A stretch of 16,596 nucleotides of DNA from an uncultured Collinsella sp. Lineage in GTDB: Bacteria > Actinomycetota > Coriobacteriia > Coriobacteriales > Coriobacteriaceae. The notes under the pieces were generated by a model. It ran no database searches and had not been told where the DNA came from. It saw nothing but the letters and a program-made list of their open reading frames with translations. The stretch's first letter is position 1, and every line of letters begins with the position of its first letter. Made by a program: the position numbers and the translations under genes. The stretch lies in assembly GCA_900544235.1 (NCBI GenBank), contig UQUL01000043.1:1-16596 (forward strand), written 5' to 3'. This document shows positions 7,591-14,003 of the stretch, one piece after another.

Positions 7591-8895
7591 ATGTCCCAGC
7601 AGCGTAAGTTCTTCCCCGGCTGGCTCGTTGTGACCTCCGGCTTCGTGATCATGGCCACGTGCTACACGATTTTCGTCAACTGCATGAGCCTGTTCCAGCC
7701 GCTGATCGTCAGCGACCTGGGCATTTCCCTTGCGCAGTACAACATCTCCAATGCCATCTCCACCGTGGTGAGTGTCGTGGGTTCGCTCGTTATCGGCCAT
7801 GTTGCCGATAAGGTGAGTGGCCGCGTATTGGGCTCGCTCACCGTTATCGCTACCTCGGCGGTGCTTGCCGGCATGAGCTTTGTCGGTGAGCTGTGGCAGG
7901 TCTACGTGCTCTTTGCCGTCTCGGGCTGCTTTGCTGTGGCCTCGACCCGTCTGCTCATTAGCCTGGTGACCGCCAACTGGTTTACCGCCAAGCGAGGCCT
8001 TGCCATCTCCATCGCACTTTCGGGCTCGGGCTTCGGCGGAGCCATTCTCTCGCCGATCGTGAGCTCTCTTATCGTGAGTGTGGGCTGGCGCTCTGCGTTC
8101 CTGGTACTCGCTGCCGTCTGCATGGTGGCGGCACTGCCCATCACGGCTTACTCCTTCCGCACCAAGCCTTCCGAGATCGGCCTTAAGCCGCTCGGCGAGA
8201 ACCCGGGCGATCCGTCCGTCTCGACGGCTGGCGACAAGGACGAGCACACGGCGCCCGAGGTTAGCGTCGGCTGGTCTCGTATCAAGAAGAGCCCGGCGTT
8301 TTGGCTGCTTGTCGTCGCCTTCCTCTTTATGGGCTTGGTCAATGGCGCCATCCTGCCCAACCAGGTCACCAACATGACGAGCGTTACCGTCAACGGCGCC
8401 AAGATCGTCACGGGCGGCCACGATCCCATGTGGGCGGGTACCGTACTTTCGGCCTACATGGTTACCGTCGTTATTGCCAAGATTTCGCTCGGTGCGATCT
8501 ATGACCGCTTTGGCCTGCGCTTTGGCAATATCCTTGGCTCCGTTGCGTGCATTATCGCCTGCGTGGCGTTGTGCTTCCCGACGACGGACCTCGGTCCTGT
8601 TGTCGCCGCTGTGAGCTTTGGTGTCGGAACGTGCATGGGCACCATCACGCCTACCATCGCCGCGTCCAAGCAGTTTGGCATGGCCGACCTCGGCAAGGTC
8701 ACGGGTACCATCACCTCGCTCGAGATGGTCGGCGGCACCGTGGGCGCCATCGTCTCGGGCGTGCTGTTCGATGCCACGGGCTCCTTTGCGAGCACCTGGA
8801 TCGTGTGCCTGGCGTGCTCCGTGGTCATGCTCGTGTTCCTGCTGGCATCCGAGCCCATCGCCGCCAAGCTGCGCGCGAGCGTGGCGGGGGAGTAG
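7591..8895 (+). CDS. MFS transporter, OFA (oxalate/formate antiporter)-like
   Basis: The protein is 434 residues with about twelve membrane helices in two six-helix halves, split by a hydrophilic loop at about 190-230 that contains SVSTAGDKDEHTAPE. The first helix region (GWLVVTSGFVIMATCYTIFV), NWFTAKRGLAISIALSGSGF after helix 4 and the GWRSAFLVLA motif resemble the OFA and monocarboxylate branches of the superfamily. The family moves small organic anions; the substrate is not determined. The start is supported by AAGGAG at 7581-7586, though its spacing to the ATG is short (4 nt). The upstream M20D hydrolase suggests an N-acyl amino acid or carboxylate substrate, but this is inference. No terminator with a U-tract follows; a cluster of long stem-loops begins 36 nt after the stop. 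Confidence 0.9.
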   Translation: MSQQRKFFPGWLVVTSGFVIMATCYTIFVNCMSLFQPLIVSDLGISLAQYNISNAISTVVSVVGSLVIGHVADKVSGRVLGSLTVIATSAVLAGMSFVGELWQVYVLFAVSGCFAVASTRLLISLVTANWFTAKRGLAISIALSGSGFGGAILSPIVSSLIVSVGWRSAFLVLAAVCMVAALPITAYSFRTKPSEIGLKPLGENPGDPSVSTAGDKDEHTAPEVSVGWSRIKKSPAFWLLVVAFLFMGLVNGAILPNQVTNMTSVTVNGAKIVTGGHDPMWAGTVLSAYMVTVVIAKISLGAIYDRFGLRFGNILGSVACIIACVALCFPTTDLGPVVAAVSFGVGTCMGTITPTIAASKQFGMADLGKVTGTITSLEMVGGTVGAIVSGVLFDATGSFASTWIVCLACSVVMLVFLLASEPIAAKLRASVAGE

Positions 8896-8930
8896 ACGTC
8901 CGTCGCTCTTTTCTGTTTGCCCTGTTCTGT

Positions 8931-8994
8931 CCGTGGCCGCCTTGGAAGCCGAATGGATGCTCGTACCATCATTCGGTTTCCAAGGCGGCCACGG
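8931..8994. repeat. Long stem-loop 1 (25-bp arms)
   Basis: Positions 8931-8955 pair with 8970-8994 over 25 bp with a single G-U wobble (8948 with 8977) and a 14-nt loop. No U-run follows, so it is not a standard terminator. The apical part, GCCGAA-N10-TACCATCATTCGGT, recurs in stem-loop 3. Confidence 0.9.
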
Positions 8995-9004
8995 GCCTAC
9001 GAAA

Positions 9005-9068
9005 TGGTCCCTTTTCCTCCGTCCCCAACAGATCACGTGATCCGAAGGGGACGGAGGAAAAGGGACCA
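9005..9068. repeat. Long stem-loop 2 (22-bp perfect arms, palindromic loop)
   Basis: Positions 9005-9026 are the exact reverse complement of 9047-9068. One arm is pyrimidine-rich and the other purine-rich. The 20-nt loop contains the perfect 12-bp palindrome GATCACGTGATC (9031-9042). It lies 10 bp after stem-loop 1 and 6 bp before stem-loop 3. Confidence 0.92.
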
Positions 9069-9074
9069 CAAACA

Positions 9075-9134
9075 GCGGCGGCGCGTCTGGCCGAACGAGT
9101 CCCCATACCCTCGTTCGGTCAGACGCGCCGCCGC
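9075..9134. repeat. Long stem-loop 3 (25-bp arms)
   Basis: Positions 9075-9099 pair with 9110-9134 over 25 bp with one G-U wobble (9090 with 9119). The loop is 10 nt. Its apical segment matches that of stem-loop 1 in sequence and spacing, including the wobble position. The 3' arm ends 17 bp before the hisS -10 box, where a -35 element would be expected. Confidence 0.92.
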
Positions 9135-9151
9135 GTTGCTGCTTTGTGCCG

Positions 9152-9157
9152 TATAAT
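9152..9157 (+). promoter_or_regulatory. hisS -10 box
   Basis: A consensus TATAAT lies 43 nt before the hisS ATG. At 17-18 bp upstream the sequence is the GC-rich arm of stem-loop 3, and no good -35 is visible. Confidence 0.55.
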
Positions 9158-9199
9158 GACCATTACCTATGACGCGATACAAAAGAAAGGTGTTTGCCC

Positions 9200-10513
9200 A
9201 TGCAGGCACAGAAGGCGGAGGGAACCCGCGACCTTATCGGCGCCGAGATGCGCGCCTGGCAAAAGATGCAGCAGATTGCGGCCGGCGTGTTCGAGCCGTT
9301 TGGTTTTAAGCCCATCGAGACGCCCGCGATCGAACAAGTGGACGTGTTTGTCCACGGCATCGGCCAGTCGACCGACGTCGTGCGCAAGGAAATGTTCCGC
9401 GTGTTCAGCGGTGCCAACCTGGAGCGCGTCTTTACCGAGGGCACCGACACCAAACTCAAGCCCAAGCAGCGCCTGGCACTTCGCCCCGAGGGCACGGCCG
9501 GCGTGGTGCGCGCCGTCGTCGAGAACAATCTGGTGCCCCAGGGCTCCACGCCGTTTAAGGCGTACTACGCCGAGGCCATGTTCCGCGGCGAGCGTCCCCA
9601 GAAGGGCCGCCTGCGCCAGTTCCACCAGGTGGGCATCGAGTGGCTCGGCGCTCCCGATCCGGCGGCAGACGCCGAGTGCATCATCATGCTCATGGAGTTC
9701 TACAAGCGCCTGGGCTTCGATCTTTCCAAGCTTCGTCTGCTCATCAACTCGATGGGTGACGCCCAGTGCCGTCCGGCTTACCGCGAGCAGGTTAAGCAGT
9801 TTATCCTCGATCACGCAGACGAGATGTGCGACGAGTGCCGCGAGCGCGCCGAGCTTAACCCGCTGCGCGCCTTCGACTGCAAGAACGACCACTGCCGCGA
9901 GATCATGGCCGAGGCTCCGCTGATGGGTGACAACCTGTGCGACGAGTGCCGCGAGCACTACGAGCAGGTCAAGCGCTATCTGGATGCCGCCGGTATCGAG
10001 TATGTCGAGGATCCCACCTTGGTGCGCGGCCTGGACTACTACACCCGTACTGTCTTTGAGGTCGAGGCCCCTGGCGCCGGCGTCGGCTCCATCGGTGGCG
10101 GCGGCCGCTATGACGGCCTGGTCGAGCTCGAGGGTGGCAAGCCCACGGCGGGCGTCGGCTTTGCCGTTGGTTTTGAGCGCGCCCTGCTGGCCCTGCAGGC
10201 CTTTGGCAACGATTTGGGTGCCGATGAGGCCCCGTGCGTCTATGTCGCCAACGCCGGCAAGGAGCTGCGCCAGAACGTCTTTGCCATCACGCAGGAGCTT
10301 CGCGCCGCAGGTATCGTGACCGAGGCCGACTATCAGGGCCGTTCGCTCAAGGCCCAGTTTAAGCAGGCCGACAAGGTGGGCGCTAAGCTCATTTTGGTCC
10401 TGGGCGGCGACGAGCTTGCCGCTGGCAAGGTCAAGGTGCGCGACATGGAGAGCCATGACGAGGTACTGGTCGATCTGGCCAACGTGGTCGAGGCGGTTCG
10501 CGAGCGCCTGTAG
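9200..10513 (+). CDS. hisS: Histidine--tRNA ligase
   Basis: The protein is 437 residues, normal for bacterial HisRS. It charges tRNA-His with histidine using ATP in the cytoplasm as a class II homodimer. Motif 2 appears as LRPEGTAG (94-101) with FRGERPQKGRLRQFHQVG from residue 128. The histidine-specific motif is LVRGLDYYTRTVFE (274-287), followed by GGGGRYDGL and motif 3 GVGFAVGFERALLAL. The C-terminal part from about residue 340 is the anticodon-binding domain. The insertion domain is cysteine-rich (CDEC, DCKNDHC, CDEC), as in several bacterial HisRS. ATG 9200 is chosen because AAAGAAAGG lies 9 nt upstream; an in-frame TTG at 9194 is less likely. It stands alone here, without the common aspS partner. 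Confidence 0.98.
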   Translation: MQAQKAEGTRDLIGAEMRAWQKMQQIAAGVFEPFGFKPIETPAIEQVDVFVHGIGQSTDVVRKEMFRVFSGANLERVFTEGTDTKLKPKQRLALRPEGTAGVVRAVVENNLVPQGSTPFKAYYAEAMFRGERPQKGRLRQFHQVGIEWLGAPDPAADAECIIMLMEFYKRLGFDLSKLRLLINSMGDAQCRPAYREQVKQFILDHADEMCDECRERAELNPLRAFDCKNDHCREIMAEAPLMGDNLCDECREHYEQVKRYLDAAGIEYVEDPTLVRGLDYYTRTVFEVEAPGAGVGSIGGGGRYDGLVELEGGKPTAGVGFAVGFERALLALQAFGNDLGADEAPCVYVANAGKELRQNVFAITQELRAAGIVTEADYQGRSLKAQFKQADKVGAKLILVLGGDELAAGKVKVRDMESHDEVLVDLANVVEAVRERL

Positions 10514-10571
10514 CGCATCTTTTTGAGCTGCGGGCCTGCTAACGTGCCCTGCTCATGGAGAGCGATTGTTA

Positions 10572-10609
10572 CGGGGGTGTTTCGCTTTTATGCGGAATGC
10601 CCCCGTTTG
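10572..10609 (+). terminator. Rho-independent terminator of hisS
   Basis: A 14-bp stem (10572-10585 with 10592-10605, three G-U pairs) with a TTTTAT loop is followed by a short TTTGTGT tract. It lies about 60 nt after the hisS stop. Confidence 0.75.
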
Positions 10610-10665
10610 TGTATGCCGTCCACCGAGAAATACGACCATTTAGGGCAAAAACCCTTGCAATGCAG

Positions 10666-10711
10666 AAAATACTTTTGTGTGGTAAAGCGCAATCAGTGTC
10701 GAAAGTATTTC
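10666..10711. promoter_or_regulatory. Candidate paired operator at the ppc promoter
   Basis: Two short palindromes, AAAATACTTTT (10666-10676) and GAAAGTATTTC (10701-10711), share the pattern RAAA-N3-TTTY. Their centres are 35 bp apart. The second sits just upstream of the ppc -10 box, between the two promoter hexamers. The arrangement suits a repressor dimer pair; no regulator is identified. Confidence 0.4.
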
Positions 10712-10726
10712 TCAAGCGCCTATAAT
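10697..10726 (+). promoter_or_regulatory. ppc promoter
   Basis: A consensus TATAAT -10 box lies at 10721-10726. A weak -35-like TGTCGA (10697-10702) precedes it by 18 bp. The GTG start of ppc is 44 nt downstream of the -10. Confidence 0.55.
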
Positions 10727-10770
10727 GAATACCGCATGTTACGTGCATAGAAGGAGGAATGGGAGGAAAC

Positions 10771-13584
10771 GTGGCTGAGAACCTAAGCAACCAGTCTGTA
10801 CCCGAAGCCGCGGCGCGCGTCGCTGCCGTGGTCAACCGCCTCGTTAACCGAATCGGCTCGAATGCCGAGTCCAGGGAGCGTCTCGCCGAGATCGAGATCC
10901 CCGAGGAGCTGCGCGACAATCTGGCGCTGTTCCTGCGCCTGGAGCGTCGTGTGCTTAGCGAGTATGATCCTGAGATCGCGGACCTGTTCGACAAGATCCT
11001 GTCGGCCGAGATTGTGGCCAATGCCGGTAACCCCGGTACCCGCGCTGCCGACGAGGCCGTCGACGAGCAGGGCGTGCCCACCGCCGACGAGCCCACTGCC
11101 GTGGCATTTCGTGAGGTCGTCGATCTGATCGACAGCCTGCCGCTCGATAAGCAGCAGGTCATTGTCCGCGCCTTTACGAGCTTCTTCCATCTGGCAAACC
11201 TGTCGGAGGAGAACTACCGTGTGGCGCAGCTGCGCGAGCGCGAGGCCGGTGCGTCGACCGATACCGAGGTCGATCCCGCCAACGAGCTCACCGTCGCCTA
11301 TCACCAGCTGGTGAATGAGCTGGGCGTCGAGGGCGCCAACGAGCTGCTCGGCAAGCTTGAGTTCCATCCCGTCTTTACCGCGCATCCCACCGAGGCCCGT
11401 CGCAAGGCCGTCGAGGGCAAGATTCGCCGTATCTCCAATCTGCTGGAGGAGCGTCCGCGTCTGGGCGGCTCCGACCTGGTGGAGAACGAGCGCCATATGC
11501 TGCAGGAGATCGACGCCCTGGTGCGTACGAGCCCCATCGCGCTCAAGAAGCCCACGCCGGTCGAGGAAGCCGATACCATCATCGACATCTTCGATAACAC
11601 ACTGTTCGACGTTATTCCCGTTATCTATCGTCGTTTTGACGACTGGGTGCTGGGCGACAAGGCCGGTACCGTGCCGCCGCTGTGCCCGGCGTTCTTCCAT
11701 CCCGGCAGCTGGATCGGTTCCGACCGCGACGGTAACCCCAACGTCACCGCCAAGGTGAGCCGTGAGGTCGCTGCCAAGTACTTCACTCACATGGTGCTCA
11801 AGCTCGAGGACAAGTGCCGCCGCATCGGCCGCAATCTCACGCTCGAAGCCACCTACAGCAAGCCGTCTGCCGAGCTCATCAACCTGTGGAACCATCAGGT
11901 CGAGATGAGCCCTCGTTACACGGCCCGCGCCGAGCTGATCTCCGAGCACGAGCCTCATCGCGCCGTCATGCTCGTCATGGCCGACCGCCTGAACGCCACC
12001 GTGCGTCGTATCACCGACACCATGTACCACAGCGCCGATGAGTTCCTGGAGGACCTGCGCGTCGTCCAGCGCTCGCTGGCCGCCTGCGGAGCCGTCCGTG
12101 CTGCTTACGGCCCGGTCCAGACCATCATCTGGCAGGTCGAGTCCTTCGGCTTCCACATGGTCGAGATGGAGTTCCGTCAGCACTCCGTGGTGCACGCCCG
12201 CGCCCTCAAGGATATCCACGAGAACGGTATCCATGGCGATCTGCAGCCTATGACGCGCGAGGTCATCGATACCTTCCGCGCTATCGGCTCCATCCAAAAG
12301 CGCTACGGCAAGAAGATGGCGCACCGCTATATCATCTCGTTCACCAAGAGCGCCCAGCATGTGGCTGACGTCTTTGAGCTTGCCCACCTGTCCTTTGCAC
12401 ACGAGGAGGATGTCCCCGAGCTCGACGTGATCCCGCTGTTCGAGCAGCTCGAGGACCTCGAGGGCTGCGTCGACGTGCTCGACCAGATGCTCACGCTGCC
12501 CGTGGTACAGAAGCGCCTTGCTCAGACCAACCGCCGCATGGAGGTCATGCTGGGCTATTCCGACTCCTCCAAGGATGCCGGTCCTACCACGGCCATGCTC
12601 GCGCTGCACTCCGCGCAGGAGCGCATCGCCAAGTGGGCCGAGAAGAACGATATCGACCTGGTGCTCATGCACGGTCGCGGCGGTGCCGTGGGCCGTGGCG
12701 GCGGCCCGGCCAACAAGGCCGTGCTGGCGCAGCCCAAGGGTTCGGTCAACTGCTTCTTTAAGCTCACCGAGCAGGGCGAGGTCATCTTTGCCCGTTACGG
12801 CAACCGCACGCTGGCTCAGCGCCATGTTGAGTCCGTTGCCGCCGCAACGCTTTTGCAGTCGGCCCCGAGTGTCGAGAAGACCAACACCGAGACCACGCAG
12901 AAGTTCTGGGATATGGCCGAGAAGCTTAACGCCGCAAGCCACGAGCGCTATCTGGACCTGCTGAACACCGAGGACTTTACACCGTGGTTCTCGACCGTGA
13001 CGCCGCTGACCGAGGTCGGTCTGCTGCCGATTGGCTCGCGTCCCGCCAAGCGCGGCTTGGGCGCCAAGTCGCTCGACGACCTGCGTACCATTCCGTGGAT
13101 CTTCAGCTGGAGTCAGGCGCGCATTAACCTGGCCGCTTGGTACGGCCTGGGCACCGCCTGCGAGCAGCTGGGCGACCTTGACCAGCTCAAGGCTGCCTAC
13201 CAGGAGTGGCCGTTCTTCCGCACCTTTATCGACAACATCGAGATGTCGATCGCCAAGACCGACCAGCGCATCGCCAAGATGTATCTGCACCTGGGCGATC
13301 GCCAGGATCTGTCCGAGAAGGTCTTTACCGAGATGCAGCTCACGCGTAAGTGGGTTCTTGCCATCGTCGGTGACGAGTGGCCGCTGCAGCGCCGTCGCGT
13401 GCTTGGCTGCGCCGTCCGCGTGCGTAACCCCTATGTCGACGCCCTGTCCATCGCCCAGGTTCGCGCCCTTCGCGAGGTGCGTATGAACCAGGACGAGATG
13501 GCCGAGGAGAAGAAGGCCGAGTACATGAGCCTGATTCTTTCGACTGTGACCGGCGTCTCGGCAGGTTTGCAGAACACGGGGTAA
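10771..13584 (+). CDS. ppc: Phosphoenolpyruvate carboxylase
   Basis: The protein is 937 residues from GTG 10771, within the usual bacterial PEPC range. It carboxylates phosphoenolpyruvate with bicarbonate to oxaloacetate, the anaplerotic step. Catalytic blocks are intact: FHPVFTAHPTEARRK (198-212, catalytic His205), GSWIGSDRDGNPNVT (312-326), GYSDSSKDAG (595-604, Lys601), HGRGGAVGRGGGP (634-646, PEP-binding Arg636) and the C-terminal QNTG. GTG 10771 is preferred because GGGAGGA ends four bases before it. An in-frame ATG at 10759 has AAGGAGG only one base upstream, which is too close, although the same SD lies 13 nt from the GTG. The gene is monocistronic with its own promoter. An 835-codon open frame on the opposite strand is a codon-bias shadow. 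Confidence 0.97.
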   Translation: MAENLSNQSVPEAAARVAAVVNRLVNRIGSNAESRERLAEIEIPEELRDNLALFLRLERRVLSEYDPEIADLFDKILSAEIVANAGNPGTRAADEAVDEQGVPTADEPTAVAFREVVDLIDSLPLDKQQVIVRAFTSFFHLANLSEENYRVAQLREREAGASTDTEVDPANELTVAYHQLVNELGVEGANELLGKLEFHPVFTAHPTEARRKAVEGKIRRISNLLEERPRLGGSDLVENERHMLQEIDALVRTSPIALKKPTPVEEADTIIDIFDNTLFDVIPVIYRRFDDWVLGDKAGTVPPLCPAFFHPGSWIGSDRDGNPNVTAKVSREVAAKYFTHMVLKLEDKCRRIGRNLTLEATYSKPSAELINLWNHQVEMSPRYTARAELISEHEPHRAVMLVMADRLNATVRRITDTMYHSADEFLEDLRVVQRSLAACGAVRAAYGPVQTIIWQVESFGFHMVEMEFRQHSVVHARALKDIHENGIHGDLQPMTREVIDTFRAIGSIQKRYGKKMAHRYIISFTKSAQHVADVFELAHLSFAHEEDVPELDVIPLFEQLEDLEGCVDVLDQMLTLPVVQKRLAQTNRRMEVMLGYSDSSKDAGPTTAMLALHSAQERIAKWAEKNDIDLVLMHGRGGAVGRGGGPANKAVLAQPKGSVNCFFKLTEQGEVIFARYGNRTLAQRHVESVAAATLLQSAPSVEKTNTETTQKFWDMAEKLNAASHERYLDLLNTEDFTPWFSTVTPLTEVGLLPIGSRPAKRGLGAKSLDDLRTIPWIFSWSQARINLAAWYGLGTACEQLGDLDQLKAAYQEWPFFRTFIDNIEMSIAKTDQRIAKMYLHLGDRQDLSEKVFTEMQLTRKWVLAIVGDEWPLQRRRVLGCAVRVRNPYVDALSIAQVRALREVRMNQDEMAEEKKAEYMSLILSTVTGVSAGLQNTG

Positions 13585-13607
13585 TCGATAGCCCTGTGGC
13601 TCTCACC

Positions 13608-13734
13608 GGGACCCGACGGGTTTCCCTCTGAATGCGTCCTCACACTTGAAGCCCCCTTATCCTGCTCCTTCGGAGCTGCGGATAAGGGGGCTTCGTGCTG
13701 CGGAATGCATTCAGAGGGAAACCCGTCGGGCCCC
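13608..13734. repeat. Large nested stem-loop 4 downstream of ppc
   Basis: The outer arms 13608-13635 and 13707-13734 pair over 28 positions with one A-C mismatch (13611 with 13731), giving 24 uninterrupted base pairs. Inside, 13648-13662 pair perfectly with 13680-13694 (15 bp), capped by GCTCC-TTC-GGAGC (13664-13676). It begins 24 nt after the ppc stop and has no U-tract. It may act as a 3'-end structure for ppc mRNA or be a mobile REP-like unit with a second hairpin inserted in its loop. Confidence 0.9.
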
Positions 13735-13847
13735 TTCGTCCTCGGTCTTCAGGGATTAAAGCTGATGATAATAAAGCGCGCTTCGCGCCCCGCGTCTTAT
13801 CGATTGGGATTGAGATGCATGTGGCGCTTCTCGCCTTACGACTGTTG

Positions 13848-13881
13848 CGGCCGCGGTCCCGTTTGGGATCGCGGCCGTTTT
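13848..13881 (+). terminator. Rho-independent terminator upstream of larA
   Basis: A 13-bp GC-rich stem (13848-13860 with 13865-13877, one G-U pair) with a GTTT loop is followed directly by TTTT and then GTTGTG. It separates ppc transcription from the lar operon. It lies 264 nt after the ppc stop, so a small transcript between the two is possible. Confidence 0.85.
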
Positions 13882-13900
13882 GTTGTGGGTCAAATATGAA

Positions 13901-13913
13901 CGTTATGTTAACG
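13901..13913. promoter_or_regulatory. Inverted repeat upstream of larA, candidate operator
   Basis: CGTTA-TGT-TAACG is a perfect 5-bp inverted repeat about 90 bp before the larA start and just after a terminator. In Lactiplantibacillus plantarum lar genes are controlled by the Crp/Fnr-type LarR through a palindromic box. Whether this is an analogue is inference. No clear promoter hexamers were found downstream. Confidence 0.3.
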
Positions 13914-14003
13914 ACTCGGTGGACGGTGGCGTTTTTCGGTGAGCGGCGTATCCTTCCAACGGTTTATCTAGTGTGTCAGTTGAAAGGAAGAGGGCGCTCG
14001 TCA

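Larger units (their letters stand above)
13585..14003 (+). other. 419-bp intergenic region between ppc and larA
   Basis: There is no credible gene here; short open frames (for example 13705-13899) run through the inverted repeat and are not convincing. Contents in order: a small hairpin AGCC-CTGT-GGCT just after ppc, the nested stem-loop at 13608-13734, an A/T-rich patch with a GATAAT hexamer (13767-13772) lacking a -35, the terminator at 13848-13881, an inverted repeat at 13901-13913, and the larA leader with its SD. Confidence 0.7.

Noticed and set aside
8931..9134. CRISPR array or rho-independent terminators as explanation for the stem-loop cluster
   Set aside because: The units are inverted and not direct repeats with unique spacers, no cas genes are present, and none of the hairpins is followed by a U-tract.
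8896..9199. T-box or other amino-acid-responsive leader for hisS
   Set aside because: The -10 box at 9152 gives a leader of only about 35 nt, too short for a T-box, and no T-box consensus sequence was seen.
8547..9923. 458-codon plus-strand frame covering the end of the MFS gene, the stem-loop cluster and the start of hisS
   Set aside because: It is out of frame with both recognised genes, is Arg/Ser-rich as expected for a shifted frame, and passes through the inverted repeats.
10523..10750. 75-codon ORF between hisS and ppc containing QCRKYF twice
   Set aside because: It spans the hisS terminator and the ppc promoter. The repeated peptide is a by-product of the two similar palindromes there, and no SD is present.
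10783..13290. 835-codon open frame on the minus strand opposite ppc, and similar long antisense frames at 1487-3076, 3413-4729, 7564-9069, 9167-10456 and 14001-15293
   Set aside because: All lie opposite strongly recognised genes. In GC-rich DNA with biased third positions the antisense frame rarely meets a stop. The translated products show no recognisable domain, and no SD or promoter supports them.
13695..14003. N-terminal extension of larA to an upstream start at 13695
   Set aside because: The extension would translate the arm of stem-loop 4 and a rho-independent terminator. The TTG at 14004 has an SD and puts the catalytic residues at the known LarA numbers.
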